DNA of 64,000 bases from positions 22,927,018 through 22,991,017 of the forward strand of contig JABAKD010000002.1 in NCBI GenBank assembly GCA_012845835.1. The letters are read 5' to 3'. The notes beneath the pieces are model-generated. The model worked only from the letters and a program-made list of their open reading frames with translations. It did not search any database and was not told the DNA's origin. The position numbers were made by a program, and so were the translations under genes. Numbering within the stretch: the first letter of the stretch is position 1; each line of letters opens with the position of its first letter. This document shows, one piece after another, positions 21,058 to 32,301 of the stretch. Origin of the DNA: Undaria pinnatifida. Taxonomy: Eukaryota; Sar; Phaeophyceae; Laminariales; Alariaceae.

Positions 21058-22120
21058 ATGTCTACCAGCGACGATGCAGGTTACTCGGGCAGGCTGCGGT
21101 CCTCCACACGCGCCAACCAGGAGGTCCAAGAGACAGGAAGGGAACGCTCGAGATCACGCCCGGACTCACGCTCGGCATCTCGCGACTCGAGACGGGGAGG
21201 ACCTCCGGACGAGGGATCCGGCGACGACACCAAGGACAACACGAGGGGGCACCGTCAAAGCACACCAACCGATCGTGTCGACTCGCCGGTTCGCAAAGAG
21301 GAAGCGGAACAACCTCCACCAGGCTCTGAGACGTCTCGGCGCCAGCTCTCGCCAGCCCGGGGGAGCACCTCCAGCTGGCCTCCCCGCGCTCAACAGAGCA
21401 CCACCGCCGCCACCTGGACTCTCCGCGCTCGACAGAGCACCAACCCCAGAGCTTCCGGGACCGGAGCACCCATGCCGTCACCCACTTGGCCTTGGCTTCT
21501 GAGGTGGCGCGAGCCAAGCGAGCGCTCAACGACGCAAAAGCTACTGTACCTCGGTGTGAGGTACGCCGACGTCGCCACGATGATGACGTCGAGCAGCGGA
21601 AGGTCGCTGCGCGAGAGGCGTCCCTGGCGCTGGAGAGGGCGCGCCGAGCCCCCGTCCTATCAGCTGCGTCGACTGCGGCGGGAGCTACCGCACCCCCCTC
21701 GCCTCCGGCGCGCCCGCTGGGTGTCGCCTCCCAGGAGTCACGACCTGGGGACGACGCCTTTATGGAAGGCAGCCTCGAGTTTATGGCGTCTACCCCGAGG
21801 GTAGAGTTCTTGACGGAGTTGGTGCAAGCGGCAGTTGGTGCAAGCGGTGGTGACAACGGCCACCGCCCTCCTCTCGTCTGAGAGACTGTCGTTGACGCGC
21901 GCGGAAAACCTTTCGTTAGGAGAGGCCTGGGCCCGCCGGGATAATGGCTCCTTCTCTGGGCAGATGAGACGCGCCGCTGCCCTTGCCTTGGTGAAGGCTC
22001 TGCGCATGATCCACGACGAGGCCCCCGATCCCGTACTCTGACCTACCCCGAAGGAAGCGCTGGAGGAACGGCACCGAAACAAAAAGCGGCGCGTCGACAG
22101 TCGCGACCACGGGGACCTCA
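21058..22120 (+). pseudogene. Gag-like N-terminal region, frame-shifted
   Basis: A frame starting MSTSDDAGYSG at 21,058 runs through arginine/serine-rich, then proline-rich sequence. Near 21,480 the coherent reading moves to another frame with a charged, coiled-coil-like segment (EVARAKRALNDAK and REASLALERARRA). A further shift leads to a glycine-rich stretch around 22,110-22,290. The basic, low-complexity N-terminus followed by a coiled coil fits a retrotransposon Gag. Several indels must have occurred. Confidence 0.55.
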
Positions 22121-22123
22121 ACC

Positions 22124-23410
22124 GTGAAGGTGGTGGGTCGGGGGGTGGCGGCAGCCAAGCTGGGGGAGACGGCGGAAATAGTGGGGATGGTGACCACCAC
22201 AACCGCCGCGGTGGCAGATGCGATGGTGGGGACGGGGGAAGCGTGTCGGGTACTGGTGGTAGGTCAGGATGCCGCCGAGGGAGAAACCAGGGCTGAACCA
22301 ACCTGGTCGCCGCAGCTCTGGGGGAGGCACTGGAGGGCGGTGGAACAGCGCACAAGGTCATTCAGCGTGGGACGGCTCGTCCACCTCCTCCCTCTCGTCT
22401 TCGGGCTCGAGCACGGACAACGGCGAGGTGGCCGTGGTTTTGGTAAGAAGCAAGTAACTCTTTCCCTGATGGATATTGTTTTCTCCGCTGAACGTCTGAG
22501 CAAGCTGACTGTGTCGGGTGACCACACCAAGCCTATTTCTTTGGATTTGGCCCGCGCGCGTACCGCCGAGATTGCCACTGCCGTGGCTACAGCCGAAGCC
22601 ACACTTGATGACTCGGTTCGGCGTGCTTACGTTAAGCTCTCCTACAAAGACGTATCCAGCATATCTGTGCTGCCGTTCCCCGCCTTTTTGAACAAGTCTG
22701 ACGGCACGCAGCAACTTACACGTTCGGTTCGGTCTGCAATGTCTGACATGCCCATGCGCTGCGACGACCGTTGCACAGAGGGCGTACGAGCGCCCGCGTG
22801 GGTAACCGGTTGGACCCACCCGCTCAAACTGGCATTCAACCGTTCCATAACGCCTGACAAGCCCACGACCGCCCGCATGACCACCCTGACCGACGACTTT
22901 TTCGGACAGGTGTCGAGAGCAATACACACCGGCGCATCGGGTTCTGAGGTTTTCACCCTCCTGCTACGCCTGCTCGTGACGCACTTCGACCGGGTCGACA
23001 CGGGAGAGGGCTACACTAGGTTGCACACTTTTGGAGGGTGTAACGGCACGCCTTTTTCTGATTTCAGTTGGGAGGTCCGCGTGTTGGTATCGGCAGTCAC
23101 AGGGAGTGAGCGTGTTTTATTTCCGGGGACGGATGCGGTGTTGGAGGTGGTTCTGATGGCGGTCAACGAGCAGTCTCCGACACTCATGCCTACGTCGTAC
23201 CCTGGTTCGAAGGTAACGGACCCGCGGCCATTCGCCTCGTTAGATGCTATGTGGAGAGCTTTTTGTGACTTGGCGCACAATAAGACACCTGTCGTCAACC
23301 GCGAAAAACATGTTGCTCTACCTGTTTCTTCGACGGGAGCGCGGTCATCCGCCCCGTCGGGGCCCCGGCCCGCCGATCATGGGCGCGGCCAGGGCCGAGT
23401 GCCGTCCTAG
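22124..23410 (+). pseudogene. Gag-like capsid region
   Basis: The open frame of 428 codons is coherent from about 22,440 onward. It shows helical segments such as LTDDFFGQVSRAIHT, GSEVFTLLLRLLVTHFDRV and FSWEVRVLVSAVTGSE, the kind of all-helical capsid-like region that precedes a zinc knuckle in Gag. It ends at a TAG (23,408-23,410), after which the same frame continues to the CCHC knuckle. The first hundred codons are probably out of the true frame. Assignment rests mainly on position and on the following knuckle. Confidence 0.6.
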
Positions 23411-23551
23411 TCGCTTTCGTGGCAGACGGGGTCGAGCCAGCATCCAACTGTCATGCCCATCGATGATTCATCTGACCCTTGGCTTGGCCAGACATCGAAC
23501 CGCTGGCCACTAGAATAGCGTCATTATGCAGAATTTTTCGCCGCTAGTGCC

Positions 23552-23761
23552 TTGTTCAACACAGGCGACCCTTCCCTTTGGAGCGGCCTCCTTTCACTAT
23601 TCACTTGCGCTGGTGCCCTCCGGGAAAACCAGGGGCTTTGCCTCAACTGCCACGAAGACAACCATTCCTTCAAGCATTGTAGGCATCCTTTCATTAATGC
23701 GAGCGGCTGTTTGAACCCTGAACTTGGCCAACTTGGCGACGATGACGCATACCGACGTTAG
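23552..23761 (+). pseudogene. Gag CCHC zinc knuckle segment
   Basis: In the same frame as the capsid-like region, CLNCHEDNHSFKHC at 23,639-23,680 fits the C-x2-C-x4-H-x4-C zinc knuckle of retroelement Gag proteins, which binds nucleic acid. The frame is interrupted by TAG codons at 23,408-23,410, near 23,513 and at 23,759-23,761. Reading then continues to a TGA near 24,133. Confidence 0.75.
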
Positions 23762-24133
23762 CAACCACGCATGGTCTGCTACCGCCGAGACGGCAAATAT
23801 TTTCGCCCGAACAATCACAAGAAAAATCGTCGCCATCATACAGATCAATCGCAAGGGTACCACCAGGATCAGGGCCAGGTAAACTGTCACAACGATAACA
23901 CATATACGTCGATCACCATGGTGGTATCCCGCCCTCGCCCGCCTCTTCTGCCCCCGCTCCTGCTCCTGGAATGCGCCTTGAAGCCGCCCATAACCTGGGC
24001 GGAAATCCTAACGCGCGCCAGTCTGGCACATTTCGTAACGGCAATTGACAGCTCGACGGCGGTACGACAGCCTGTCGACGGCACTGCCGGGAACAACTCT
24101 TTTGGTTTCAGAAGATGCTCGTCTACCTGTTGA

Positions 24134-25063
24134 TAGCCTATCCAATAACGCCGCACAACTTGCCTCTGTCAAGAGACCGCGGGCTCCTACGCCGTCTGCT
24201 GACGATTCTCACGGCGTAGTACCGGCGGCGGGAACTAGCGCTTCGAGCGTGGTTTCTCCCAGCCAGGAAATTTTGACGGCGAGAACACGCGCTTCCAGCG
24301 ACATTATCCTCGGCCATGGTCCGAGTTCGTCGACGGGAACCCGCGCTTCCAGCGCTGTTTCCCTCAGCCGCGGCATAAACTCGGCAATGGGGGTATGCAC
24401 TCCAAACGCCGCCTCCATCAACCATGGCACGGGAGCCTGCGTTTTACGCGCTCCCCCCCAGGCAGGCATCGTGCAGCAATATAGCTGCGGTAACGGCGCG
24501 ACGCCTTGTTACGCGAACGTGCTCATCCCCCCCTCTCCCTGACCATGCGGTGGTGGTCGGTTTGAGGTGTGACGGTCGACCCTCAAAACACTTTTTCTGA
24601 CCACGCGCTGGCGTTCGGTTTGAGGTGTGGGAAGGCCAACACTAAAACACACCGATATATTTTGCGAGGCTCGATCCGGTGTTTGCTCGCGATAGCAGCG
24701 AGCGCTCTTTTTTTTTTCTTATTTTCCATCAAGAAGGAGTCGACAAGATTAGCTACCTCGTCTCCCTTCTCCAAGAGGCCTAACGGAAAGACCCTCCTCG
24801 GGTAAAAATATTGTTGTCACCTGCCCGAGCCTCGCTCCAGAAGACGCCCACAGTGTCTACGGGCCCTGCTTCGCCTTCTAGCATGCTAACCCACGTACTT
24901 CAGGCTACGCCTGCCCCAGTGGTACAGGGAGCAGATCCGACAATGCATGACGGACCAGTGGTGACGCCACGGCTTCCAGCCTGATCAGCTGGACGCTATT
25001 CCCGTAAATTTACGGAAGAATCGCGCCTCTCGTGAAGCAGAAATATCCCAGAGCGCCTGTCCA
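24134..25063 (+). other. Region where protease and RT would be expected
   Basis: The frame at 24,045-24,542 is serine/alanine-rich with internal repetition (GTRASSAVSLSRG and similar). After about 24,560 the sequence contains a duplicated CTGACCATGCGGTGG / CTGACCACGCGCTGG block. I find neither the aspartic protease triplet nor a YxDD box on either strand. The RT domain appears to have been deleted or replaced. Confidence 0.5.
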
Positions 25064-25665
25064 TTCGGGCGCAGTTAGAGCAGATTCTTGCTATTTACGC
25101 CAAAGATTGAAGAGGCCACGACCCGAGAAACCGTGGGCTCAGACTTGCGTCGTGCGCCTGAGGCCTGGTGTTCCTGAGGGGGACACTACAGGCCCAAAGT
25201 GCCGAGGACTGGTGTTCCCAGAGGGGGACATTGCAGACCCAAATGCCTAACGAGGCTACCGACGGGTTGGCACCGTCGGTGTTGGACTCTTTTTCGGGTG
25301 CAGTGAGAGCGACTTCTTACGAGTTTCCGCCAGCGAGTGAGGAGGACCCGAGGCAAGAAACCGAGGGTTCGGGCTCGCATCATGCTCCCGAGGCCTGGTG
25401 TTCCCGCAAAGGGACACTACAGGCCCAAAGAGTCGAGGACTGGTGTTCCAAGAAGGGGGCATTTCAAACCGAGATGTTCAACGGGGCTAACGACGGGTTA
25501 GCACCGTCGATTTTTGACCATTCTTCGGGCGCAGCTAAAGTGGATTCTCGCGTTTTTCCGCCAATGAGCGAAAAGGACCCGAGGCGAAAAACCGCGGGTT
25601 CAGATTCGCGTCGTGTTCCCGAGGCCTTGTGTTCCCGGGCAGGGACATTGCAGGCCCAAATTCCA
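25064..25665 (+). repeat. 230-bp tandem repeat inside the Ty3 element, 2.6 copies
   Basis: Units start at TTCGGGYGCAG (25,064, 25,293 and 25,524), giving periods of 229 and 231. Each unit contains GACCCGAGRCRARAAACCG and GAGGCCTKGTGTTCC, and the first two also contain GAGGACTGGTGTTCC. The open frame crossing units two and three therefore encodes a repeated peptide with words such as GLAPS and EDWCS. The repeat sits directly before the RNase H region. Confidence 0.85.
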
Positions 25666-25717
25666 ATACGACTTATGAACCTTCTCTCGAATACTCCATA
25701 AACAAAGAGGTGTTTTT

Positions 25718-26320
25718 TTGGCAGCGCCTGCTATGGAGAAGTTGGTGAGAGAAATCTTGGCGGAGCTCACGACCCCGCCGGTCCTCGTTTCCCCTGATTG
25801 GGACGCCGTCGGCGACAGCACACGCCCGTTTCACGTGTACTGCGATGCCTGCATCGACGGGTTTGGAGCCGCTCTCGAACAGGAGCAGACGGACGGCTCC
25901 ATAAAACCCATCGCGTACATCAGCCGAGCTACGCTCGACTCGGAAAGGCATTGAACTCCTCTCGATTTGAAGGCTGGCAGCATCGTTTGGGCTCTCAAGC
26001 GCCTCCGCGGCTATCTTTGGGGCACCAAATCCCGAATATTCTCAGACCACAAGGCTCTGGAAAGCATAGGCAAAGTGGGGAACCACAACGCCCGAGTCCA
26101 GATATGGCTCAAGTTCCTCACCGCATTCGATTACACCCTCGAATACCGAAAAGGAAGTGCGAACGGCAACGCCGACTTCCTGTCTCGCTTGCCAGAGCCT
26201 GCCACGGAACACGACCGCAATGGTTCGACGAGTCTCACCCCTGTTGAGGATGGTGGCATATGTCTCATAAGGGCTTGCTGGCTGTACACTCCTTCCTCTC
26301 CGATTCCGGGTGTCGGCTAG
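25718..26320 (+). pseudogene. Ty3/gypsy RNase H domain
   Basis: Residues HVYCDACIDGFGAALEQE and KPIAYISRATLDSERH, then WALKRLRGYLWGTK, FSDHKALESIG and FDYTLEYRKGSANGNADFLS, are the classical RT-connected RNase H of Ty3/gypsy elements. It degrades the RNA strand during cDNA synthesis. A TGA at 25,952-25,954 interrupts the frame at a position where this family has tryptophan, and a TAG at 26,318-26,320 ends it. The preceding RT palm and thumb are missing. Confidence 0.9.
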
Positions 26321-26329
26321 GGTGGGCTA

Positions 26330-26914
26330 ATGCCCCGCACCGAAAGTAATGCCTTGGGTGGGCTTCATCTCACCCTTGCCGACTTTTGCGATTTTCGCAC
26401 ACACGGGTCACGTATGAGGCTTGACGACCTTCCTACTCCTTCCAGGAGATTCGTCGCTCGTGTTTCTGCATCCACCGCCACCGTCGATAGCTCGCCCGGC
26501 CGAGGCGGGGGCTCGCGTACAGCCGACCACGATTTCGCTTCGGTTTTTGCTGTACCCACCGTGGCCAACGAGGACTCCGCCGAAGCCCCGGCTGCCACGA
26601 CATCAGTGGCCCAACCGACTCCTTTCCGGAGCTCGGTACAAGGGGCTGACCCAGTCGAGCCCACGGGCCCGACCGCGCCCGTCCCAACCTCGCCTGGATC
26701 TCCGGCGCCCCAGACGATGACGCCTTTTTCAGACCGCATCTCCACTCGGACGCGCCGGCGTTCAGCAACAGCAGCGGGTAAGGCACCCCCTGCTGTCGAC
26801 TATGGCTTCGGGCCCGGCGGGGTCCCCCGGCCATCGTCCAGACGAGTTACAACTCCACCGCGAGCCCGACGGCCGCGGCCTCTAATCTTGCCGACCCGCC
26901 GGCCCGCACGGTAA
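26330..26914 (+). pseudogene. Linker between RNase H and integrase
   Basis: In the same frame as the RNase H segment, after a TAG. The sequence is rich in proline, threonine, serine and arginine and ends in PRARRPRPLILPTRRP. It looks like a disordered spacer between the RNase H and integrase parts of Pol. No catalytic motif is seen. Confidence 0.5.
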
Positions 26915-26946
26915 CACTTCCGTCCGACCACGACCACGCAGAGCCT

Positions 26947-27772
26947 GTGAGAACTCCTCTCCTACGGCTTACGCCTCCTCCTGGTGACACGCCGGCTACA
27001 CTGACAAGGTCGGATGCCCTCGACGACGCTGCTGAATTGCGGTTCGCGGATTCCGTCGCGCGTTATTCGCATGCGGATTGGAAGCGCGAACAGCACGCAG
27101 AGCCGACGTGCCACGCCACGATACGTTACATCTCTATCGGCCGGCCGTCACCCCTGCCACCCGACTTCTTGGCATGCAACCCCTCGCCCAAGCGTCCCTC
27201 CCTCTCAGACATCCAGGAGCTGGCGGGTAAGGGTCGACTACATACAACCGACGAAGACATCGTCCTACTCGTCCGTAACCCGATACTCCCGCAAACAAGC
27301 TCTGACAAACCCAACTCTGTGGGGCGAACTGATTGCTTGCTAAACGACGAGCCACTTCGCATCTACGTTCCCCTGCTCATGCGCCCTTGGATCATGCAAG
27401 CTTGTCACTCGACGGCCTCTTGTTCCCTTGGCACCACGCGCACGTTGCGCATGCTGGAGCGTTTTTATTGGTGGATTGGCATGAATGTGTGCACCCGGTG
27501 GTGGCTTCGCCACTGCTTGAAGTGCCAAGTGCGGAAAACCCCACGGCTGACTGTCCGCTGGCCCATCATCACAATGCCTCTGCCGGAAGGTCCAGGTATC
27601 GCTGTCAGTGTTGACTACTTCGGCCCCCTTCCGGTCACACCACGAGGCAACACCTACATCCTGCTGTTCACCGATCGCTTCAGTCGTCGAGGCGACATGT
27701 TTCCCGTCACTGCCGCTGAGTTCACCGCGGAAGGTACAGCCAATATCCTGGTGAACCAAAAACATCCCCTTG
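26947..27772 (+). pseudogene. Integrase zinc-binding region and first part of catalytic core
   Basis: The N-terminal zinc module is visible as HSTASCSLGTTRT...CLKCQ (about 27,405-27,535). The second zinc-binding histidine of the usual HHCC set appears replaced by serine in SCSLG. The core follows with VSVDYFGPLPVTPRGN (first catalytic aspartate near 27,613) and LLFTDRFSRRGDMFPVTAAE. A frameshift near 27,755-27,770 moves the true reading into the next frame, so the final residues of this open frame are not real. Confidence 0.85.
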
Positions 27773-28960
27773 TGGGGGTGCCCGCGCACCATTCTCTCGG
27801 AAAACGGGCTGCAGTTCTGCTCCAAGTTTTCACAAGCTGTATATCAGCTGTTGGGTGTGCACAAGCTTGCTACAAGCTCCTATCATCCCAACTGCAACGG
27901 GGGCGTTGAGCGGGTAAATCACACTATGGCACAAATGCTGGCTATGGTCGTCAGCGAGCGACAAGACGATTGGGACTTGCATCTGCCCCACGTAGAATTC
28001 GCTTACAACAACTCCGTCAGCGCGGCGACGGGTCCGGCGCCCAACGAGGTCCACATGGGCAGACTCCCACGGCTCCCCCTGACGGTTTTCGACCGCACAG
28101 GTGTCGTGGGACACCAGAGTCTGGCCCGTGACCACCTGGCCTATTGCGACTTAGCCACCAACCGGCAAAAGCGCGCGAACGACACTGTCCGCGCACACCA
28201 CGCCCGCACCGTTTCCCGTGTTAACCGCAGAAACTCCGCCCTCGTCGACGCGCTGCGTCCAGCACCTAACTTCACTGTGGGTGGCTGGGCATGGGTATAC
28301 AATTCTGCCTCTATCATCCGCCAGGGTGTGAAGGCGAACACCGACGCCAAGGTACTCAAGGCCAAACTCGCACTTAACTGGACGGGCCCGTACAAGGTCC
28401 TGGCCGTCGGTCCCTGCTCCGCTGCCGAGACCCCGGATGGCTCGCCGCTCGGAAGCAACCTCCTCTATTTGGATCTCTCTTCCGACCTGCCCGGTTCGGA
28501 CGCTCGTCGGCGTGTGGCCAACGAGCGCTGCAAACCCTGTGCCAACCCCCACGACAGCGGGGACATACCCAAATACCTACCGGCGGGGCTGACACAGTAC
28601 GTGCTCAACAAATTTTCCAAGAAGTCCCCGCCGTACCACGTCACTCAAGACGACGTTTCGACTCCCCTCCAACGGCTGGAAGTGGAGCAGAGAACTGGTC
28701 ATCAGTCGGTACGGGGGCGAGGTGGCGTCATCGCGGTGCTATACAAGACGCATTGGGCAGGACTCTCCGAACCTTCCTGGGAGCGGGAAATGGACCTCCA
28801 CCTCTCTCGCTCCCACATCTTACGTTATTGGGCCGGAACCCCGGACCAGCACCGCCAAACCAACCGCCTCTACCGCCGAATGCGGATCGGGGCGGCACAG
28901 CGTGAGCTCTCCCGCAACAACGGGGAACGTTTCCTAGCGCCGGGCTACGCCTGTCTCCAC
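27770..28960 (+). pseudogene. Integrase core, C-terminal part and chromodomain
   Basis: After the frameshift the core continues as TILSENGLQFCSKF, where the family normally has a second catalytic aspartate in a SDNG context but here has glutamate. It continues through YHPNCNGGVERVNHTM, which holds the catalytic glutamate. A basic C-terminal domain and NWTGPYKVLAVGP follow. At about 28,674-28,838 lies a chromodomain-like segment (GGVIAVLYKTHWAGLSEPSW, then EREMDL and ILRYW). Chromodomains in Ty3 elements guide integration to marked chromatin. Confidence 0.9.
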
Positions 28961-29284
28961 TGTCCACAGTTCCCCGCGCCGATTGGTTCCGTCGCTACCA
29001 CGACACAGTACTCCCCAAGGGAGCCCACTTTTGGTACAAGGGACACGATGGGTTATGGTGGCTTGGAAAAACCAGCGCGAGCACTACCGAGGACAAGGTA
29101 TACCCGGTCCGCTTTCTGGACGACCCAGGACCGATTAAACTTCCTCTTCCCCCGGCGCGCTACACGACTTCGACGGGAGCCGTACGAGGCTCTTGGTGCT
29201 TGCAAGTTCACATCGCCAGTGCGTTTCCTCGGGGAATCCAACGTAACGTAGATGAATCTCGACGCGCGGTCGTGGCCAGTTGAC
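28961..29284 (+). pseudogene. Pol C-terminal Tudor-like extension, frame-shifted
   Basis: Near 28,945-28,965 the coherent frame shifts again. In the new frame the sequence reads FRRYHDTVLPKGAHFWYKG, then GLWWLGK and VYPVRFLDDPGP, and ends at TGA 29,282-29,284. The aromatic WYKG..GLWWLGK pattern followed by a YPVRFLDD strand resembles a Tudor or Agenet fold, a second chromatin-reader module after the chromodomain. This fold call is inference from pattern only. Confidence 0.5.
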
Positions 29285-30550
29285 TTTCAAGCCGCCACCG
29301 CTCCTCGATAGTTCTTCATTTTTTGGAGTTATGAGTTTTGTGTCTCTGTTCTTGGGTTGTTCGTAGTGTCCTGAGGGTCTTCGTCGGGTTTTAGGGCGGT
29401 TATTCCTTTATTTTTTCTCTCTGTCCTGCCGAACCCCCTGCTCAGTGCCGGGTCAGGGTTCGGGTGAAACGCCGCTATCTGAGGCGCAGGGCTGTCGCAT
29501 TTTCGTCATTGTTCAATTTCGTCCTGCCGACGCCCTTCTCAGCCCAGAGCCGGGGGGGGGACCAGGGTACCATGTTCGCGCGTAACGTGGTACAGGGCTA
29601 TGTACGGGTCTGTGTGTCATCTTTTATCTTTTGTGTGTTGTATTTGTTCTACTTTGTTTTTTCGTCTAAACACTTCCCCCGCTAGCGGGGCTGTAGGTGT
29701 TGCCACCTTCCATCCCGGATATTTGTCGTTTCCTCGTCTAACCCCCCGCCTTGCCGATGGCCCGCGGGAGGTTTTTCGCATGATTTTTTCCTTGTGTTAG
29801 CGCCTGTGTTCCCCTCCATATCGACGAGGGCTCGCCTCACCATAGTACCTTATATGTGGTTGGTTATCCGTAGAGACTTTCCTGCCCCCCCCCGCCACAC
29901 CGGCGACATGCGGCAGGTTCTAGAGCCTTTTGTGCCCCCCCCCCGCCACACTGGCGGCACGCGGCAGGTTTTCGATGGGTGATTTTTGCCTTGTTGTAGG
30001 GTCTGCATTTCTTTCAACTGTTTTTTTTCGCGTGTTTCTGGCTCCATAGCCAGACGGTTAGAGGTGTGGGAGTGAGTTTTGAGGAGCCGCATCTTCGACT
30101 CATGGTCTAGTTCGTAGAACCGGAGTTTCCCCGAATCTCCCATATTTCTGCATATGCGACTCATCAGGGTGGGCTAGTGTTAAGATACGGCCTCGAAAGA
30201 CCTGTAAATATCCGAATTTGGGATCATTTGGATGGGTTTCGTATGATAAGGTTGGCGTTTTATATTCGGGAAAGTTAGGAAATAGATCAGAGGCACGTGC
30301 CTCCGATCTCAGAAGCTACCCGGGGCTCTGGTGGAATCGAATAACGCTACGTCACTACGAAGGAAAAGAAAGTGAGTACTCTCCGAGGACCTGCTCAATT
30401 GGCAGACCTGCAGGGGGCACTCTGTGTCCCCCCTATAACTTTACATTGCGCCACTCCCCTCTAGGCACTTCCCGGAGGGGAACCTTGTACACTACAATCT
30501 TGTCGTACATACAGGTATGCATATATCAATTGGCATATACAGTGTCAACC
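29285..30550. other. Downstream flank of the Ty3 element, no gene
   Basis: T-rich and cytosine-rich sequence. An inverted pair CCGAACCC and GGGTTCGG (about 29,428-29,465) could form a hairpin. At 29,880-29,972 a block of about 50 bases with CCCCCCCCCGCCACA and GCGGCAGGTT occurs twice. No match to sequence upstream of gag was found that would define an LTR. Confidence 0.45.
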
Positions 30551-30609
30551 AAATCCTTGATCTCATAGCTGGAGTGTATTTTAATATTATATGTGACCTA
30601 AACCTATTG

Positions 30610-30640
<31 letters not shown>

Positions 30641-31366
30641 GCCTTCTTTTTTTTTTCTTCTCTTCCTCGCTTTCTCTTGCTTAAACACCCCACCTTATAT
30701 CGAAATCCGCCAGAGTAATAAACACTTCCACGCCCTGGATATCGTCTCGTTATCGTTTCACAGCCGTCCATGCCGCTGCTGCAATTCCCACCCACCTCCG
30801 CCCCCAACGCCCCCTCCTTCCCCACCACCCGCACCATCGCCTAGACCGGGCACCACGCGTACAGCAAACGCCTTCATCTATGCGACCTAAAGCCCTCCCC
30901 CCCCGCCCCCCGCCCCCCGCCCCCTCCCGGCACATTTACCCCCCCCTCCCGCACAAGAAGGATTTATAGTTTCCACGCACAAACTGACCTGCTCCACCCG
31001 TCCCCTCCCCCCCCCTCCCCCCCTCCCGCCCCCCTTTTGATCAAAATCAGGCCTCCACGTCCTTCAAAACTCCGCCCTCCCCTCACCGGTTATTTGACTT
31101 ACAGGATTCACTTGATAAACTGATGCATTTCCTTCCACAGCTGTCAGATTGTCCCCCTCAGAAGCGGGTTTTATAGTTCCCGCGCACAGACTGCCTAACA
31201 TCACCCTGTTGACCCTGATAGCTACACTGTAGTTGCAAGGGGAGTCGCCGACCTATATCCTTAATGAGGACACACAATCCGTAATACGCGCGATCGGAGT
31301 ATCACACACAGCTTGCAAAGATGAGTTTCGACAAAATATTCGATCTCACAGCTGGAGTGTATTTTT
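30551..31366 (-). repeat. G-tract composite repeat, inverted copy b
   Basis: Read on the minus strand it starts with ACTCCAGCTGTGAGATCG (31,355 region) and passes the block GTCAGATTTTGTCC-type in reverse, guanine runs, then GCGTTTGCTGTACGCGTGGT and GGTGCGGGTGGTGGGGAAGG. After a purine tract and a 30-base guanine run (30,610-30,640) it ends with a second ACTCCAGCTATGAG start. The same full order is seen on the plus strand at 44,163-45,035, so this is a defined unit of about 0.8-0.9 kb. Confidence 0.8.
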
Positions 31367-31737
31367 ATTTTTATATGATCCAAAAAGACGTCACGACCAC
31401 CTTACTTAGCGAATTATAGAATAGCAGTGGGATTGCTGAACCCTATGCGCGATAAAAATTGAAGGCAAGAACCGGGGAGGAGAAGGGATGACACTTGTGA
31501 CCACGGCTTGTCCAGAAGCTGGAAAGTGAAAGTGTGCAAAAAGAAAAATAATAAGGAAAGGTTATTATATACTCCGGTACACGAAGTAATAAGGTTATTA
31601 CATTGACCATGTCGTATTGTGTGGCGTGCAGGTCACTATTACCGCGACCATTTTCACGGCCACCGAAGGTGTTGCCCGAGGACGGTGCATCATGACAACG
31701 ACTCGTCCTATATCTCATACCTGGTCGTAGTCCGTTT

Positions 31738-32289
31738 TCACCAACTATTATTACTATGGTTAAGATACTTGGGCTCTTGCAGACTGCACTGCTGCTGCTG
31801 TTGCTTGTGAACTTCGTGCCGCTGTTGTTCTTCTTCTGTGCCCCCACTCCCCGCATCGAAGAACGCAGGACATTCGAAAACCTGAAACCAAAAAAAATTG
31901 AAAAATAAAAAAACACTATATGTTGAAAAACTCGATGTTGATGAAGAACTTGACATGTCGACATCGCGACATCTCGACATCGCGACATCTCTCTCAACAT
32001 CAGGCTCAATGGACGTAGACGTGCCGGCGGGATCAAGACCCGCCTTGGGAGCCCTTCCTCCGGGAAAAATGATGGTGTCGACTGGTGAGAGGTTTGACCC
32101 TACGAGGACGGAGAGCACAACGTCGGAGACGTTGGCGTACTGCGCGAAAACCAAACCTCCAACAACAACAACGACACACACGACGAGCATATCAATCATT
32201 GTTAGGTTATTAGGCAAGACAGGTGCGAGCGAGACAACATCAAGTAGCCTTGCGTTGCCATCAGTCAGTAGTGTCACACACAGAGACAT
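31738..32289 (-). CDS. Possible protein with one membrane segment inside the TIR element
   Basis: A 183-codon frame contains a strongly hydrophobic stretch (MLVVCVVVVVGGLVFAQYA) followed by SDVVLSVLVGSN and SPVDTIIFPGGRAPKAG, then a repeat-derived stretch of arginine, aspartate and cysteine from CGACATCGCGACATC repeats. I do not recognise it. The last part is probably not coding. It may be a chance frame. Confidence 0.2.
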   Translation of the reverse strand: MSLCVTLLTDGNARLLDVVSLAPVLPNNLTMIDMLVVCVVVVVGGLVFAQYANVSDVVLSVLVGSNLSPVDTIIFPGGRAPKAGLDPAGTSTSIEPDVERDVAMSRCRDVDMSSSSSTSSFSTYSVFLFFNFFWFQVFECPAFFDAGSGGTEEEQQRHEVHKQQQQQCSLQEPKYLNHSNNSW

Positions 32290-32301
32290 GGTACAACCAT
32301 A

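Larger units (their letters stand above)
21058..29284 (+). mobile_element. Decayed Ty3/gypsy chromodomain retrotransposon
   Basis: Coding remains run in the order gag-like, CCHC knuckle, RNase H, linker, integrase, chromodomain, with a Tudor-like tail. This is the Ty3/gypsy chromovirus order. The element is broken by frameshifts and stops and lacks a recognisable protease and reverse transcriptase. In their place is a stretch that includes a 230-bp tandem repeat. I could not find matching LTRs on either side, nor a primer-binding site, so the outer limits given are coding limits only. The individual parts are listed separately. Confidence 0.8.

Noticed and set aside
21062-21856. Minus-strand frame of 264 codons across gag
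   Set aside because: It is arginine/alanine/serine-rich, mirrors the GC-rich gag-like sequence and has no recognisable domain.
20660-30180. LTRs of the Ty3 element
   Set aside because: I compared the 400 bases before gag with the 900 bases after the last coding part by eye and found no matching direct repeat, so no LTR is reported.
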